54,768 nucleotides of DNA from Novosphingobium sp. ERN07 (GCF_012641335.1 NZ_JABAID010000024.1:1-54768), one strand, 5' to 3'; numbered from the stretch's first letter, positions 27,925-35,976 are shown. The notes: generated by a model not told the origin, from the letters alone. Translations and numbers: made by a program.

Positions 27925-27990
27925 TTTTGTGCACTGCACAAAAATTCTTGACATCGCGACGCACGCACTTATTTTGTGCAATGCAGCAAA
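27925..27990 (+). promoter_or_regulatory. Phasin promoter bracketed by two PhaR-like operators
   Basis: Operator 1 is a perfect 19-nt palindrome, TTTTGTGCACTGCACAAAA (27925-27943). Operator 2 (27972-27990) repeats the left half exactly and has TGCAGCAAA on the right. Both contain TGC-N3-GCA, the core bound by PhaR repressors of alphaproteobacteria. Between them lie TTGACA (27948-27953) and, 16 nt on, TATTTT (27970-27975), which overlaps operator 2. Operator centres are 47 nt apart. Expected logic: PhaR represses until it is titrated by nascent PHA granules. Confidence 0.75.
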
Positions 27991-27993
27991 GAC

Positions 27994-28012
27994 AAGCAGG
28001 GCAGTCCTGCTT
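27994..28012 (+). promoter_or_regulatory. Hairpin in the phasin 5' leader
   Basis: AAGCAGG (27994-28000) and CCTGCTT (28006-28012) form a perfect 7-bp stem with loop GCAGT between the operator and the ribosome site. It may stabilise the mRNA or modulate translation. Confidence 0.4.
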
Positions 28013-28037
28013 TCTTTGATGAGCAGGAGTCGCAGTG

Positions 28038-28919
28038 ATGGTCGAAGAAACAAAGGACGGTCTGGCTGAAACCACTCTGAAAGTGGACGAAGCTGTACCA
28101 GCGCCGGAAGTTCCGGCGGTTGCCACGAAGGAACCTGCTCAGCCACCTCTGCAGTCCGCTGTCGAGGAGGCTGCGATGCCGGTAAAATCGCCCAAGGCCA
28201 AGGTGGCCGCTGTCAAAGCTCCTGCGGCGGAAACGCCTGTGGCTGAAACTGCGGCTGTATCCGTGAAGCCCGAAGCGGTCGCAAAGTCGACTAAGGCGAA
28301 GCCGGTCCGCAAAATTGCCGAGAAACCCGTAACCAAGGCACGCCGTGCACAGCCGCCAGTGGCAGCAGCACCCGCGCCTGCGGTGAAGCCCGCGAGCAAG
28401 CGTCCTTTCACCGCCACACCCAGCGTGAAGCAAATCAGCGCCGCCCCCAAAGCAACGACGGCGCCAAAAAAGGAACTGTTCGCAATGGCTACCACCACCG
28501 AAATGACTGAAAAGATGTCTGCCGCTTTCAAGGACGCTCAGGAAAAGGCCAAGGCCGCTCTTGAAAAGGGCCAGGCTGCGTTTGGCGATGCCGGCGAATT
28601 CGCCAAGGGCAACGTCGAAGCCGTCGTCGAATCGTCGAAGATTTTCGCTTCGGGCCTGCAGGAAATGACCAAGGGTTATGTTGCAGAAACCAAGTCGGTT
28701 TTTGAAACCATGACCGCCGACGTCAAGGATCTGACCACGGTCAAGTCGCCCACCGAATTCTTCGAAAAGCAGTCGGCGCTGATGCGCAAGAACTTCGACG
28801 CTGCGGTCGCCGCCAGCTCGAAGAACAGCGAAGCCCTGCTGAAGCTCGCCAACGAAGCGTTCCAGCCCATCTCGACCCGCGTCAGCCTCGCGGTTGAAAA
28901 GATGAAGCAGGCCGCCTGA
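28038..28919 (+). CDS. phaP: Phasin with Ala/Lys/Pro-rich N-terminal extension
   Basis: Granule-associated protein of 293 residues. The first ~148 residues are low-complexity, rich in Ala, Lys, Pro and Val (PVAETAAVSVKPEAVAKSTK), resembling histone-like tails. The remainder, from MATTTEMTEKMSAAFKDAQ, is the helical phasin_2 domain (KAALEKGQAAFGDAGEFA, PTEFFEKQSALMRKNFDAA). An in-frame ATG at 28485, with AGGAA at 28471-28475, could make the 144-residue phasin core alone. The start at 28038 follows GCAGGAG; a GTG at 28035 is adjacent. The divided composition suggests a fusion of a DNA/RNA-binding tail with a granule-coat domain. Confidence 0.88.
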   Translation: MVEETKDGLAETTLKVDEAVPAPEVPAVATKEPAQPPLQSAVEEAAMPVKSPKAKVAAVKAPAAETPVAETAAVSVKPEAVAKSTKAKPVRKIAEKPVTKARRAQPPVAAAPAPAVKPASKRPFTATPSVKQISAAPKATTAPKKELFAMATTTEMTEKMSAAFKDAQEKAKAALEKGQAAFGDAGEFAKGNVEAVVESSKIFASGLQEMTKGYVAETKSVFETMTADVKDLTTVKSPTEFFEKQSALMRKNFDAAVAASSKNSEALLKLANEAFQPISTRVSLAVEKMKQAA

Positions 28920-28959
28920 ACCTGATCGGCGGCGCCACTGGCGCTGTCTGACGAGATAC

Positions 28960-28993
28960 AAAGGATCGGACGGGACTTCCGTCCGGTCCTTTT
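28960..28993 (+). terminator. Rho-independent terminator after the phasin gene
   Basis: A 14-bp stem with one G-T pair (28960-28973 with 28979-28993, loop GACTT), followed by TTTTG. It lies about 40 nt past the stop and ends the phasin transcript. Confidence 0.85.
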
Positions 28994-29085
28994 GTCTTAT
29001 CAAAACAACTTTTCATCATCCCAATAACATCTGGCACCTCCTCCCTCTTGTGGATGAAGCCGGTGAATGCGATATTCGCCCAATC

Positions 29086-29466
29086 ATGACCCCAGACCGT
29101 TTCGACCGACCGGACCTGTCCGAGCCGCTGCGCTGCGCAGAGGATGACGATGTGCGCGGTCCCGGTGGTGACGATCAGGTCGGGATCGCGACCAAGACCC
29201 GCGCCAAGCCCAAGAAGCCCAGCCAGTTCAAAGTGCTGATGCTGAATGACGACTATACCCCGATGGAATTCGTGGTGATGGTCCTCAAGCGCTTTTTCCA
29301 TATGGACCTTGAACAGGCCACTCGGGTGATGCTCCACGTTCACCAGCGCGGGGTCGGCGTTTGTGGGATATTTCCCTATGAAATTGCCGAAACCAAAGTG
29401 AATCAGGTAATGGATTTCGCCCGGCAGAACCAGCATCCGCTGCAATGCACGCTGGAAAAGGCCTGA
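29086..29466 (+). CDS. clpS: ClpS adaptor for the ClpAP protease
   Basis: Delivers N-degron substrates to ClpAP. 126 residues. An unusually long, acidic N-terminal part is followed by the folded domain VLMLNDDYTPMEFVVMVL, with the substrate-pocket residues, and VHQRGVGVCGIFPYEIAETK. The end (HPLQCTLEKA) is typical. The ATG at 29086 is chosen because homology does not extend further; a GTG at 29050 is in frame. clpA is not in the window. Confidence 0.92.
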   Translation: MTPDRFDRPDLSEPLRCAEDDDVRGPGGDDQVGIATKTRAKPKKPSQFKVLMLNDDYTPMEFVVMVLKRFFHMDLEQATRVMLHVHQRGVGVCGIFPYEIAETKVNQVMDFARQNQHPLQCTLEKA

Positions 29467-29516
29467 TTCGCGCGGCGCTTCGGCGCTAAACTGCCACTCT
29501 GGCCTCTGCTACCCAA

Positions 29517-29957
29517 TCAGTTCGGTGCCAAAACGTGCGTCTCGGTCAGTTGCACCGCCAGCGCGCGCATCAAGGCGGCAAGCAGCGACATCGACAGGCA
29601 TTGGGCAAAGCGCGAATGCGCGGCGGAACCATCGTGCAACATGATCTCCGCTACGAATTCGCAATCCGCCAAACGGCCGCAAGTGTAGATCGCACTACGC
29701 GGGATCATCGCAATCGCGGCACTTTCGAACGCACCCGAATCTGCCAGAAGCGCAATCCACTGTCTGGCGGCCTTCTGCATCGCAGGGTCAGCACCGGCTC
29801 CGAAATCGAGTTCCTCTATCGCTCGTCGGAACCCTACACCTTGCTCTGTCGGCGCAAGCGTTTCGCACCAGTCAGCTATCGCTTGCAACCGTTCGGGGTC
29901 GGACGGTCCGTTTGCTGGCCGGTTCCACCACACCCCACGCACTTTCGCCCGCGTCAC
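29517..29957 (-). CDS. Conserved-looking hypothetical protein (146 aa)
   Basis: Predicted soluble or peripheral protein, starting MTRAKVRGVWWNRPANG, with a hydrophobic stretch near the end (QCLSMSLLAALMRALAVQL). Cys residues occur at four positions without an obvious metal pattern. Family and function unknown. It is divergent from lptFG; the shared intergenic region holds a 14-nt palindrome. Confidence 0.65.
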   Translation of the reverse strand: MTRAKVRGVWWNRPANGPSDPERLQAIADWCETLAPTEQGVGFRRAIEELDFGAGADPAMQKAARQWIALLADSGAFESAAIAMIPRSAIYTCGRLADCEFVAEIMLHDGSAAHSRFAQCLSMSLLAALMRALAVQLTETHVLAPN

Positions 29958-30023
29958 GATCCCATCTCCCTGCCGTCTCGCCCTCGGCGCGATGGCACCT
30001 ACAATGCCACCTGAGTCATTACT

Positions 30024-30037
30024 ATAACTTTAGTTAT
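30024..30037. promoter_or_regulatory. Palindrome ATAACTTTAGTTAT in the lptFG upstream region
   Basis: A perfect 6+6 inverted repeat with a TT centre in an otherwise GC-rich stretch, 67 nt 5' of the 146-residue gene and 129 nt 5' of lptF. Possible operator or promoter element. Confidence 0.4.
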
Positions 30038-30165
30038 GTCTCACAACCCTGAACGCCTTTTTCCTTCCCCACATCACAGGTTGCGGCTAGGCCTTGGCAT
30101 CGCTCACGACCGGTTCACGTGGCTTCGCGGAACCTCACACCGTCAAACAGCATGGTAACGCTTCC

Positions 30166-31407
30166 GTGAAATTCCTGACCGCTACCGACCGCTATATCGC
30201 CCGGCTCGTGTTCGTGCCGATGCTCTCGGTATTCGTGCTCGCCGCATCGCTGCTCATTCTCGACAAGATGCTGAAGCTGTTCGATTTCGTGGCCACAGAA
30301 GGGGGACCGGTCAGCGTCGTATTCAAGATGCTGGCCAACCTCCTGCCCGAATATGCCAGCCTCGCGATCCCACTGGGGTTGATGCTGGGTATCCTGTTCG
30401 CATTCCGCAAATTAGCGACGAGTTCGGAACTCGACGTGATGCGTGCGGTGGGCCTGTCTTATACCCGCCTGCTGCGCGTGCCGTATATGTTTGCGATCGG
30501 CCTTGCCGCGCTGAATTTGCTGATCGTCAGCTACCTTCAGCCGCTTTCGCGATACTACTACGAACAGTTGCAGTTCGAACTGCGCTCTGGCGCGCTAGGT
30601 GCTTCGATCAAGGTGGGCGAGTTCAATTCGTTACAGGATCGCACTGCGCTGCGCGTCGATTCAAGCCGCGACGAAGGACGCGATCTGCGCGGGATTTTCG
30701 CCCGACTTCAAGCCGGAAACGGACAGGTCATGGTCATTTCCGCACGCGAGGGCCGCTTCTTCGCCAACCGCGAAAGCCCGGATACGGTGATCTTGCGGCT
30801 TACCGATGGCCAGATCGTACAGGACGGTCCGGGCATTGCCTCGCCCCGCGTGCTGACCTTTGCCAGCCACGATCTGCCCATCGATCTGCCCAAGATCGAG
30901 CAGTTCCGCCAACGTGGTGATGCAGATCGCGAATACTTCCTGCCCGAACTGCTCCAAATCGGCTGGAATGACCGCTATTCCGAAGAAGTGCGCGTACAAT
31001 CGCAAGCCAGCTTCAATTACCGCATCGTCGAAGTGGTGATGATGTTCCTGCTGCCACTGTTGGCGGTTGCGCTGGCGGTGCCGCCCAAGCGATCCACATC
31101 GGCGCTTGGCGTGTTCCTGTCGATCGTGATGGTCGTCGCCTATCACAAGGTGAACCAGTACGGGCAGGACGTGGCGAGCCTTGGCCGCATCGATCCGGTG
31201 CTGGCCTTGTGGGGGCCATTCGTGCTGTTTGCCGCGCTGATCCTGTGGATGTACTGGCGCATCGCCTATGTTCCCGGCGGCCAGCCCATCGGCGCACTGG
31301 AAACGGTGTTCGGCAAGATCGCCGGCGCAATCCGCAAACTATTCGACCGCAAGCGCCTGCCGGATGAAGTTCGCACGCAGGACGAAGAGGCCGCCCATGC
31401 AGCTTGA
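30166..31407 (+). CDS. lptF: LPS export permease subunit LptF
   Basis: Membrane subunit of the LptB2FG exporter that extracts LPS from the inner membrane. 413 residues from the GTG at 30166 (VKFLTATDRYIARLVF). Three N-terminal helices, a jellyroll periplasmic domain (about residues 130-270: VGEFNSLQDRTALRVD, VILRLTDGQIVQ), then three C-terminal helices. The YjgP/YjgQ pattern is clear. The GTG has no strong ribosome site; an upstream TTG start would give non-conserved residues. It overlaps lptG by 11 nt. Confidence 0.92.
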   Translation: MKFLTATDRYIARLVFVPMLSVFVLAASLLILDKMLKLFDFVATEGGPVSVVFKMLANLLPEYASLAIPLGLMLGILFAFRKLATSSELDVMRAVGLSYTRLLRVPYMFAIGLAALNLLIVSYLQPLSRYYYEQLQFELRSGALGASIKVGEFNSLQDRTALRVDSSRDEGRDLRGIFARLQAGNGQVMVISAREGRFFANRESPDTVILRLTDGQIVQDGPGIASPRVLTFASHDLPIDLPKIEQFRQRGDADREYFLPELLQIGWNDRYSEEVRVQSQASFNYRIVEVVMMFLLPLLAVALAVPPKRSTSALGVFLSIVMVVAYHKVNQYGQDVASLGRIDPVLALWGPFVLFAALILWMYWRIAYVPGGQPIGALETVFGKIAGAIRKLFDRKRLPDEVRTQDEEAAHAA

Positions 31408-32497
31408 GTTCTTCCCGTCGCGCACGCTGGCGATCTATATCGCCAAGATGTTTGCGGTGCGTATCATCGCCGTGCTGCTGATGCTGGTGCTGGTTCTGCA
31501 AATGCTCGACCTGCTCAGCGAAAGCGGCAAGGTTCTGGCTGCGCCGGGCAACGGGCAAGGCGAATTGCTGACCTATGTTTCGTTGCGGATACCGCAGTTG
31601 ATCAGCCGGTTCCTGCCCTATTCTGTGCTGCTGGCCACAATCATCACGCTGATGACGCTGAACCAGAACAGCGAGGTCATCGCGATGAAGGCCGCCGGCC
31701 TTTCTGCGCACCAGGTGCTGGCACCGCTGTTTCTGGTAGCGGCGGTGACATCGGCGGTGACTTTCGGCTTCAACGAACGCGTGGTCACGCGATCAACCTC
31801 TACGCTGAAAGCATGGCAGAACGTGGAGTATGGCCCGATCCCTCAAGAGTCGGGAACCAAGGCCAACGTCTGGTTGCAGGACGGGCCGAACATTCTCTTT
31901 GCCCGTGCCGTGGCGGGTGAAGGCAAGGCCATGCACATGACCGGGGTAAGCTGGTATCGCCGTGACCCGACCGGGATGGTGACAGAAATCGTGACCGCGC
32001 CGTCGGCTGCCTACGCCAATCCGGGCTGGACATTCCGCTCGCCCGTGCTGTTCGACGTGCAAAGCGCGCGCAAATCGGCGCTTGGCCGGGATGAGGTCTA
32101 TGCCAAGTCGGTCGAACCGGTGCAGGTGCTGATCAGCCGGGTGGATGCCGATGCGGAATCGCTGACACAGCTAAACACATCGCTTTCCGCCATCCGCGAG
32201 GCAGGTTTTCGGACCACCGAACTGGAAGGCAAGTGGTGGCACAAGCTGTCTGGCCCGCTCTCGGCATTGCTGATGCCACTGCTGGGCGCGGTGGCAGCGT
32301 TCGGGCTTGCGCGATCCGGGCACCTCTTTGTGCGCGCGGTGATCGGCATGGCGCTGGGCTTTGCCTATTTCGTGTTCGACAATGCTGCGCTGGCGATGGG
32401 CAACTTCGGCGCATACCCGCCGTTTCTGGCGGCATGGGCACCGTTCGTGCTGTTCCTCCTGATCGGGGAAACCGTGCTGATCCGCACCGAGGAATAA
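31397..32497 (+). CDS. lptG: LPS export permease subunit LptG
   Basis: Partner of LptF, 366 residues. It begins MQLEFFPSRTLAIYIAKMF, has three N-terminal helices (RIIAVLLMLVLVLQMLDLL first), the periplasmic domain with NVWLQDGPNILFARAV, and three C-terminal helices (PLSALLMPLLGAVAAFGLAR, RAVIGMALGFAYFVFDNA). Translation is likely coupled to lptF. Only 23 nt separate its stop from the convergent desaturase, with no terminator between. Confidence 0.93.
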   Translation: MQLEFFPSRTLAIYIAKMFAVRIIAVLLMLVLVLQMLDLLSESGKVLAAPGNGQGELLTYVSLRIPQLISRFLPYSVLLATIITLMTLNQNSEVIAMKAAGLSAHQVLAPLFLVAAVTSAVTFGFNERVVTRSTSTLKAWQNVEYGPIPQESGTKANVWLQDGPNILFARAVAGEGKAMHMTGVSWYRRDPTGMVTEIVTAPSAAYANPGWTFRSPVLFDVQSARKSALGRDEVYAKSVEPVQVLISRVDADAESLTQLNTSLSAIREAGFRTTELEGKWWHKLSGPLSALLMPLLGAVAAFGLARSGHLFVRAVIGMALGFAYFVFDNAALAMGNFGAYPPFLAAWAPFVLFLLIGETVLIRTEE

Positions 32498-32520
32498 CCC
32501 CCCGGCGCGGACTGTGCGGA

Positions 32521-33615
32521 TCAGCGCGGCATCATCGTGCTGCGCGCAAGCCGACCGACAAGCGGCATCAGGCCGACGTAGTTAGCTTTTTCATAGGTCG
32601 ATTCCAGTCCCAGATGCTTCTGCAACCGGCGGTGCGCTTCGGCCAGCGAGTGATAGGGCATCGACGGCAGCAGGTGGTGAAGCGCATGGTAGCGCAGGCC
32701 CACCGGTGCCCAGAACGGCGCAAGCGCAGCCGGCGGCGGCACATTGACCGAATCGAGGTACTGGCCCGTGACGGTCATCGCCTCGCCTTCATTTTCCCAC
32801 AGATGCGCGACCAGCGTGCGAACCTGATTGAGCAGCGCGGTGAGGGAGATCACTGCAAGACCGATCAGCAGCGGACGCCACGAATGCGTCGCGCTCCACC
32901 AAACCAAGAAGATCGCCCATGCCGACGCGCCCAGTTCCTGCCAGAACACCATGCGCGCGAAATCGCCCTCAGGTGGACGGCGGCGGAAATCCGGGTTGAT
33001 CGATAGCGAAGAGGCGCGTTCCCACACCAGCTTGCGCAATGGCGGGATCACGGCGCCTAGCGGCACCAGCACCGCCGACCGGATTAACAGCCCCACAGGC
33101 AGCAGCAGCGCGGACAGCGCAAACACCGGCAAGGACCACGGCTTCATCAATGCCAGCGGAAGGTATTCCGGATCTTCCGCCGTACCATAGCGGGTGCGCG
33201 CATGGTGCAGTGTATGGACGCCCTCATACATCAACGAGGGTATCATCATCGGGATGCCGACAAGCAGGTTCCACGCAAAGCGGAAACCCGGCAACGCGGT
33301 TTTGTGAATGTGCGTCAGTTCATGGATGAACAGCAGCGCGCGATAGAGCGCCAATGCCGATACGACGCCCGAAAGCGCCGCAATCATCGGGTTATCCAGC
33401 AGGATCGCACCTGCCAGCGCCGCATAGCCGAGCGCGGCGGAAACCAGCATGTCCGGCCAATAGATTTCGGGGCGCGCCACCGCGATATCGCGCGTCAGAT
33501 CGACCGCGGCGCGGAGCATTTCCTTGTCGTCAGGTGTGCCCGCCAGACCCGGCGGGAGCGATGCCGCTGCCTTGATGGGCGCAGCGGCAGGTTCGAGCGT
33601 ATCGGTCGCAATCAT
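32521..33615 (-). CDS. Membrane fatty-acid desaturase
   Basis: 364-residue di-iron desaturase or hydroxylase of membrane lipids. The three histidine boxes are HELTH, HTLHH and HALHHLLPSMPYH, and four hydrophobic helices surround them (LYRALLFIHELTHIHK, FRFAWNLLVGIPMMIPSLM). The ATG at 33615 (MIATDTLEPAA) is chosen because the upstream frame has stray non-homologous residues. Position of the introduced double bond is not predictable. It lies antisense to any transcript reading through from lptFG. Confidence 0.9.
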   Translation of the reverse strand: MIATDTLEPAAAPIKAAASLPPGLAGTPDDKEMLRAAVDLTRDIAVARPEIYWPDMLVSAALGYAALAGAILLDNPMIAALSGVVSALALYRALLFIHELTHIHKTALPGFRFAWNLLVGIPMMIPSLMYEGVHTLHHARTRYGTAEDPEYLPLALMKPWSLPVFALSALLLPVGLLIRSAVLVPLGAVIPPLRKLVWERASSLSINPDFRRRPPEGDFARMVFWQELGASAWAIFLVWWSATHSWRPLLIGLAVISLTALLNQVRTLVAHLWENEGEAMTVTGQYLDSVNVPPPAALAPFWAPVGLRYHALHHLLPSMPYHSLAEAHRRLQKHLGLESTYEKANYVGLMPLVGRLARSTMMPR

Positions 33616-33643
33616 GCCACAAATTCCAGTATGACCCGTATCT

Positions 33644-33664
33644 GCCGGTTGAAACCGGCTTTTT
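33644..33664 (+). terminator. Plus-strand terminator in a divergent intergenic region
   Basis: GCCGGT-tgaa-ACCGGC (33644-33659) followed by TTTTT (33660-33664). No plus-strand gene ends nearby; the closest is lptG, 1.15 kb upstream. It would stop an lptFG read-through transcript after it has crossed the desaturase gene in antisense. Confidence 0.75.
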
Positions 33665-33769
33665 ACACCACGCGGCACCCCCACACTGCGCCACGCGGCT
33701 TGACAATTTGACGAGCCGGACCGCAGTCCGACCGCTGTAACCCGCTTACCCGCAAACAAAGGCAAGATC

Positions 33770-34927
33770 GTGGCCCAAGGCGAAATAATCATCACTCCCG
33801 TTTCCGGCAAGGCAGACCGGAAAGCATTCGTGGATCTTGCCTATCGGCTTAATGCAGATGATCCGAACTGGGTGCCTCCCCTGCGGATGGAAGCGGAAGA
33901 GCTTATCACACCCGGCAAGAACCCGTTTTTCGAACATGCCGATGTCCAGCTCTTTCTCGCCCGCCGTGCCGGGGCTTTGGTCGGGCGTATATCCGCGCAT
34001 ATAGACTTGCTAGCCATCGCGATGGACCCGTCGCAGGGCATGGGACCGGGGACCGGCAATTGGGGCCTGCTGGAGGCCGAGAACGAAGCCGTGGCGCAGG
34101 CGCTGATTGGCAAGGCAGAAGAGTGGCTGCGCGGCAAGGGCATGACCCGCGTGCTTGCACCGCTGTCAATGTCGATCTGGGAAGAACCCGGCCAACTAGT
34201 CAAAGGCTTTGACCATCCCCCTACGGTGATGATGGGCCATCAACCCAAGCGCTATGACGACTATATCAATGCTTTGAGCTATCAGCCCGCCAAGGTGTTG
34301 AATTGCTTTGATCTGGATATCACCAAAGAATTCCCGCCTCTAATTCAGCGCATCGTCCTATCGGGTGAGAAAAACGCCAAGATCCGCATCCGCAAGGTAG
34401 ACAAATCAAAGTTCGAACAGGAAGCGGCGCTGATCCTCGATATCCTGAACGATGCATGGTCGGACAACTGGGGCTTCGTTCCCTTTAGCGATGCTGAAAT
34501 TCTCTATGCCGGCAAGAAATTCAAGCCAATCGTGCGCGAAGATCTGATCATGGTGGCGGAGTATGAAGGCGAACCCGTTGCCTTCATGATGACCCTGCCC
34601 GATCTGAACGAGAAGCTGAAACCAATGGGCGGCAGCCTATTCCCGTTCAACTGGGCAAAGCTGCTGCTGTGGCTGCGCAATCCAAAGGTCCGGACAATGC
34701 GTGTACCGCTGATGGGTGTGCGCAAACGCCTGCAATCATCGCGCCTTGCCAGCCAACTGGCTTTCATGATGATTGAATCGATCCGGCGCACCTCGGTGCA
34801 GAACTATGGCTCAACCCGCGCAGAGATAGGCTGGATCCTTGACGATAACCAAGGGATGAATGCGATTGCCGAAGCAATCAACAGCCAGATCAACAAATCC
34901 TATGTGATTTACGAGAAGGCGCTCTGA
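33770..34927 (+). CDS. GNAT-like acyltransferase protein (YghO-type)
   Basis: 385 residues with a recognisable N-acyltransferase-like central region (VRRIS-type VGRISAHID; VAEYEGEPVAFMMTLPDLNE). The N-terminal ADRKAFVDLAYRLNADDPNWVPPLR is the hallmark of the widespread YghO-like proteins, whose substrate is unknown. The protein is likely cytosolic. The start is GTG at 33770, preceded by AAAGGCAAG; no ATG lies between it and the conserved opening. Confidence 0.8.
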   Translation: MAQGEIIITPVSGKADRKAFVDLAYRLNADDPNWVPPLRMEAEELITPGKNPFFEHADVQLFLARRAGALVGRISAHIDLLAIAMDPSQGMGPGTGNWGLLEAENEAVAQALIGKAEEWLRGKGMTRVLAPLSMSIWEEPGQLVKGFDHPPTVMMGHQPKRYDDYINALSYQPAKVLNCFDLDITKEFPPLIQRIVLSGEKNAKIRIRKVDKSKFEQEAALILDILNDAWSDNWGFVPFSDAEILYAGKKFKPIVREDLIMVAEYEGEPVAFMMTLPDLNEKLKPMGGSLFPFNWAKLLLWLRNPKVRTMRVPLMGVRKRLQSSRLASQLAFMMIESIRRTSVQNYGSTRAEIGWILDDNQGMNAIAEAINSQINKSYVIYEKAL

Positions 34928-34957
34928 TTGGCCCGAAAGGAAACCCCGCCAAAAGAA

Positions 34958-34991
34958 AACCCCGATCGCACATTGCTGCACGGTCGGGGTT
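34958..34991 (-). terminator. Second minus-strand terminator behind the sRNA candidate
   Basis: Stem 34958-34968 with 34981-34991 (11 bp, one G-T pair, 12-nt loop). On the minus strand it is followed by TTTTCTTTT. It backs up the terminator at 35003-35034; on the plus strand it may also shield the end of the acyltransferase transcript. Confidence 0.65.
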
Positions 34992-34998
34992 GATCACC

Positions 34999-35088
34999 AA
35001 AAAAAGGTCCCCGACGTTTCCATCGGGGACCTTTCGGGATCGTATCACCAGCCGCTTGGACGGGAGGGGGGGTCTCGGCGGTGACACG
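34999..35088 (-). ncRNA. Predicted GsrN-like stress sRNA with C-rich loop
   Basis: About 90 nt, on the minus strand. The 5' stem pairs GUGUCACC-GCCG (35087-35076) with CGGC-U-GGUGAUAC (35054-35042): 12 bp with one G-U pair and one bulged U. It displays a 21-nt loop (35055-35075) with runs of seven and three C. A linker is followed by a 12-bp terminator stem (35003-35014 with 35023-35034) and U7 (34999-35005 in part). A perfect EcfG promoter sits just upstream. Caulobacter GsrN has the same design: sigma-T promoter, 5' C-rich loop, 3' terminator. The pairing targets are unknown. No convincing protein is encoded. Confidence 0.7.
35003..35034 (-). terminator. Strong rho-independent terminator of the sRNA
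   Basis: AAAGGTCCCCGA (35003-35014) and its exact complement (35023-35034) with an 8-nt loop, then a continuous U-run (A7 on the plus strand, 34999-35005). Works for minus-strand transcripts, including any read-through from the crp-type gene. Confidence 0.9.
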
Positions 35089-35093
35089 GACTA

Positions 35094-35119
35094 AACGTGC
35101 GATCATCCGAAACGGTTCC
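35094..35119 (-). promoter_or_regulatory. EcfG (sigma-T) type promoter of the sRNA
   Basis: On the minus strand GGAAC (35119-35115), 17 nt, then CGTT (35097-35094). This is an exact match to the alphaproteobacterial general-stress promoter. Expected start is near 35088. The next minus-strand protein gene (acyltransferase region) lies in the opposite orientation, so the only product is the short RNA. Confidence 0.75.
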
Positions 35120-35184
35120 CGGAAAAATCAAAAAAGTTTTCCTTATTTTTCAATGATATCAGAAGTAAATTCGAGAAAATCTGA

Positions 35185-35976
35185 TTAAATGTAAGGCCGA
35201 GGAGCGGGCGAAGGGCTGTCTAGCCGTGCAAAGCGCCGCGCCTCTGCCATGTTGGGAATGCGGATCGATGTCAGGGTCCAGTCCACCAGCGCCAAACGCC
35301 GCAGCGCTTGCAGGCTGCGGTTTGTGTGAACCAAAGAAAGTCCCAGCATATCCGCAATCTGGCTTTGGGTGACCGTCAATTGCAGCACACCGTCCGGCGC
35401 AAGCCCCGTATCGATGCCACGCTGCACCAGAAAAACCGCCAGAGCGACCATACGCTCACGCGCATTCCGTTGCCCCAGCGATACGATATGCTCTTCAAGC
35501 GCGGCTTCTTCGTGTGCGGCCAGCCACGTCAGATCGAACGACAGTTGCGGCTGCTGCGCGGCGAGTTCAAAAAACCGCCCGCGCGCAAAGGCACACAACG
35601 CCACATTCGTCATTGCCTCGACAGAATGGCTTATCTCACCGTCAAGCGCGCCCTGAAGCCCGATAAAGTCGCCAGGAAACATGAAGTTCACGATCTGGCG
35701 CCGCCCATCTTCAAGCAGTCGCGTGCGCATGAGTACGCCCGACAAAACCGTATAGAGATAAGGCGGACGGGTTCCCTGTGCCCACACCTGTTCACCTCGC
35801 CCAAATCGCATTTCCCCCTCGCGGAACGCCGCGATCCAACGCCTTACGTCGGATAAGGGCTGATGCAGGCCGGGCAGTCGTTCAAGCGGGCATTCCATGC
35901 ACCGCTGGCCGCCGTTGCGCACGAACTGTCCCTGCTCGTTGCGATCACTCCCGATCAATTCGTCGTCTCTTGCCAT
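35185..35976 (-). CDS. Crp/Fnr-family transcriptional regulator
   Basis: 263 residues. A Cys pair near residue 26 (RCMECPLERLPG) precedes the cyclic-nucleotide-like beta-roll (ILRPPYLYTVLSGVL-type segment with FPGDFIGLQGAL). The C-terminal winged helix has VTQSQIADMLGLSLVHTNRSLQALR as the recognition region. The N-terminal cysteines could bind a metal or Fe-S cluster, but four ligands are not evident. The start has a strong AGGAGGAGGG ribosome site. Target genes are unknown. Confidence 0.9.
   Translation of the reverse strand: MARDDELIGSDRNEQGQFVRNGGQRCMECPLERLPGLHQPLSDVRRWIAAFREGEMRFGRGEQVWAQGTRPPYLYTVLSGVLMRTRLLEDGRRQIVNFMFPGDFIGLQGALDGEISHSVEAMTNVALCAFARGRFFELAAQQPQLSFDLTWLAAHEEAALEEHIVSLGQRNARERMVALAVFLVQRGIDTGLAPDGVLQLTVTQSQIADMLGLSLVHTNRSLQALRRLALVDWTLTSIRIPNMAEARRFARLDSPSPAPRPYI

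Noticed and set aside
34909..35106. 65-codon minus-strand frame covering the sRNA candidate
   Set aside because: Its ATG lies upstream of the predicted transcription start and it reads through two terminators; no ribosome site.
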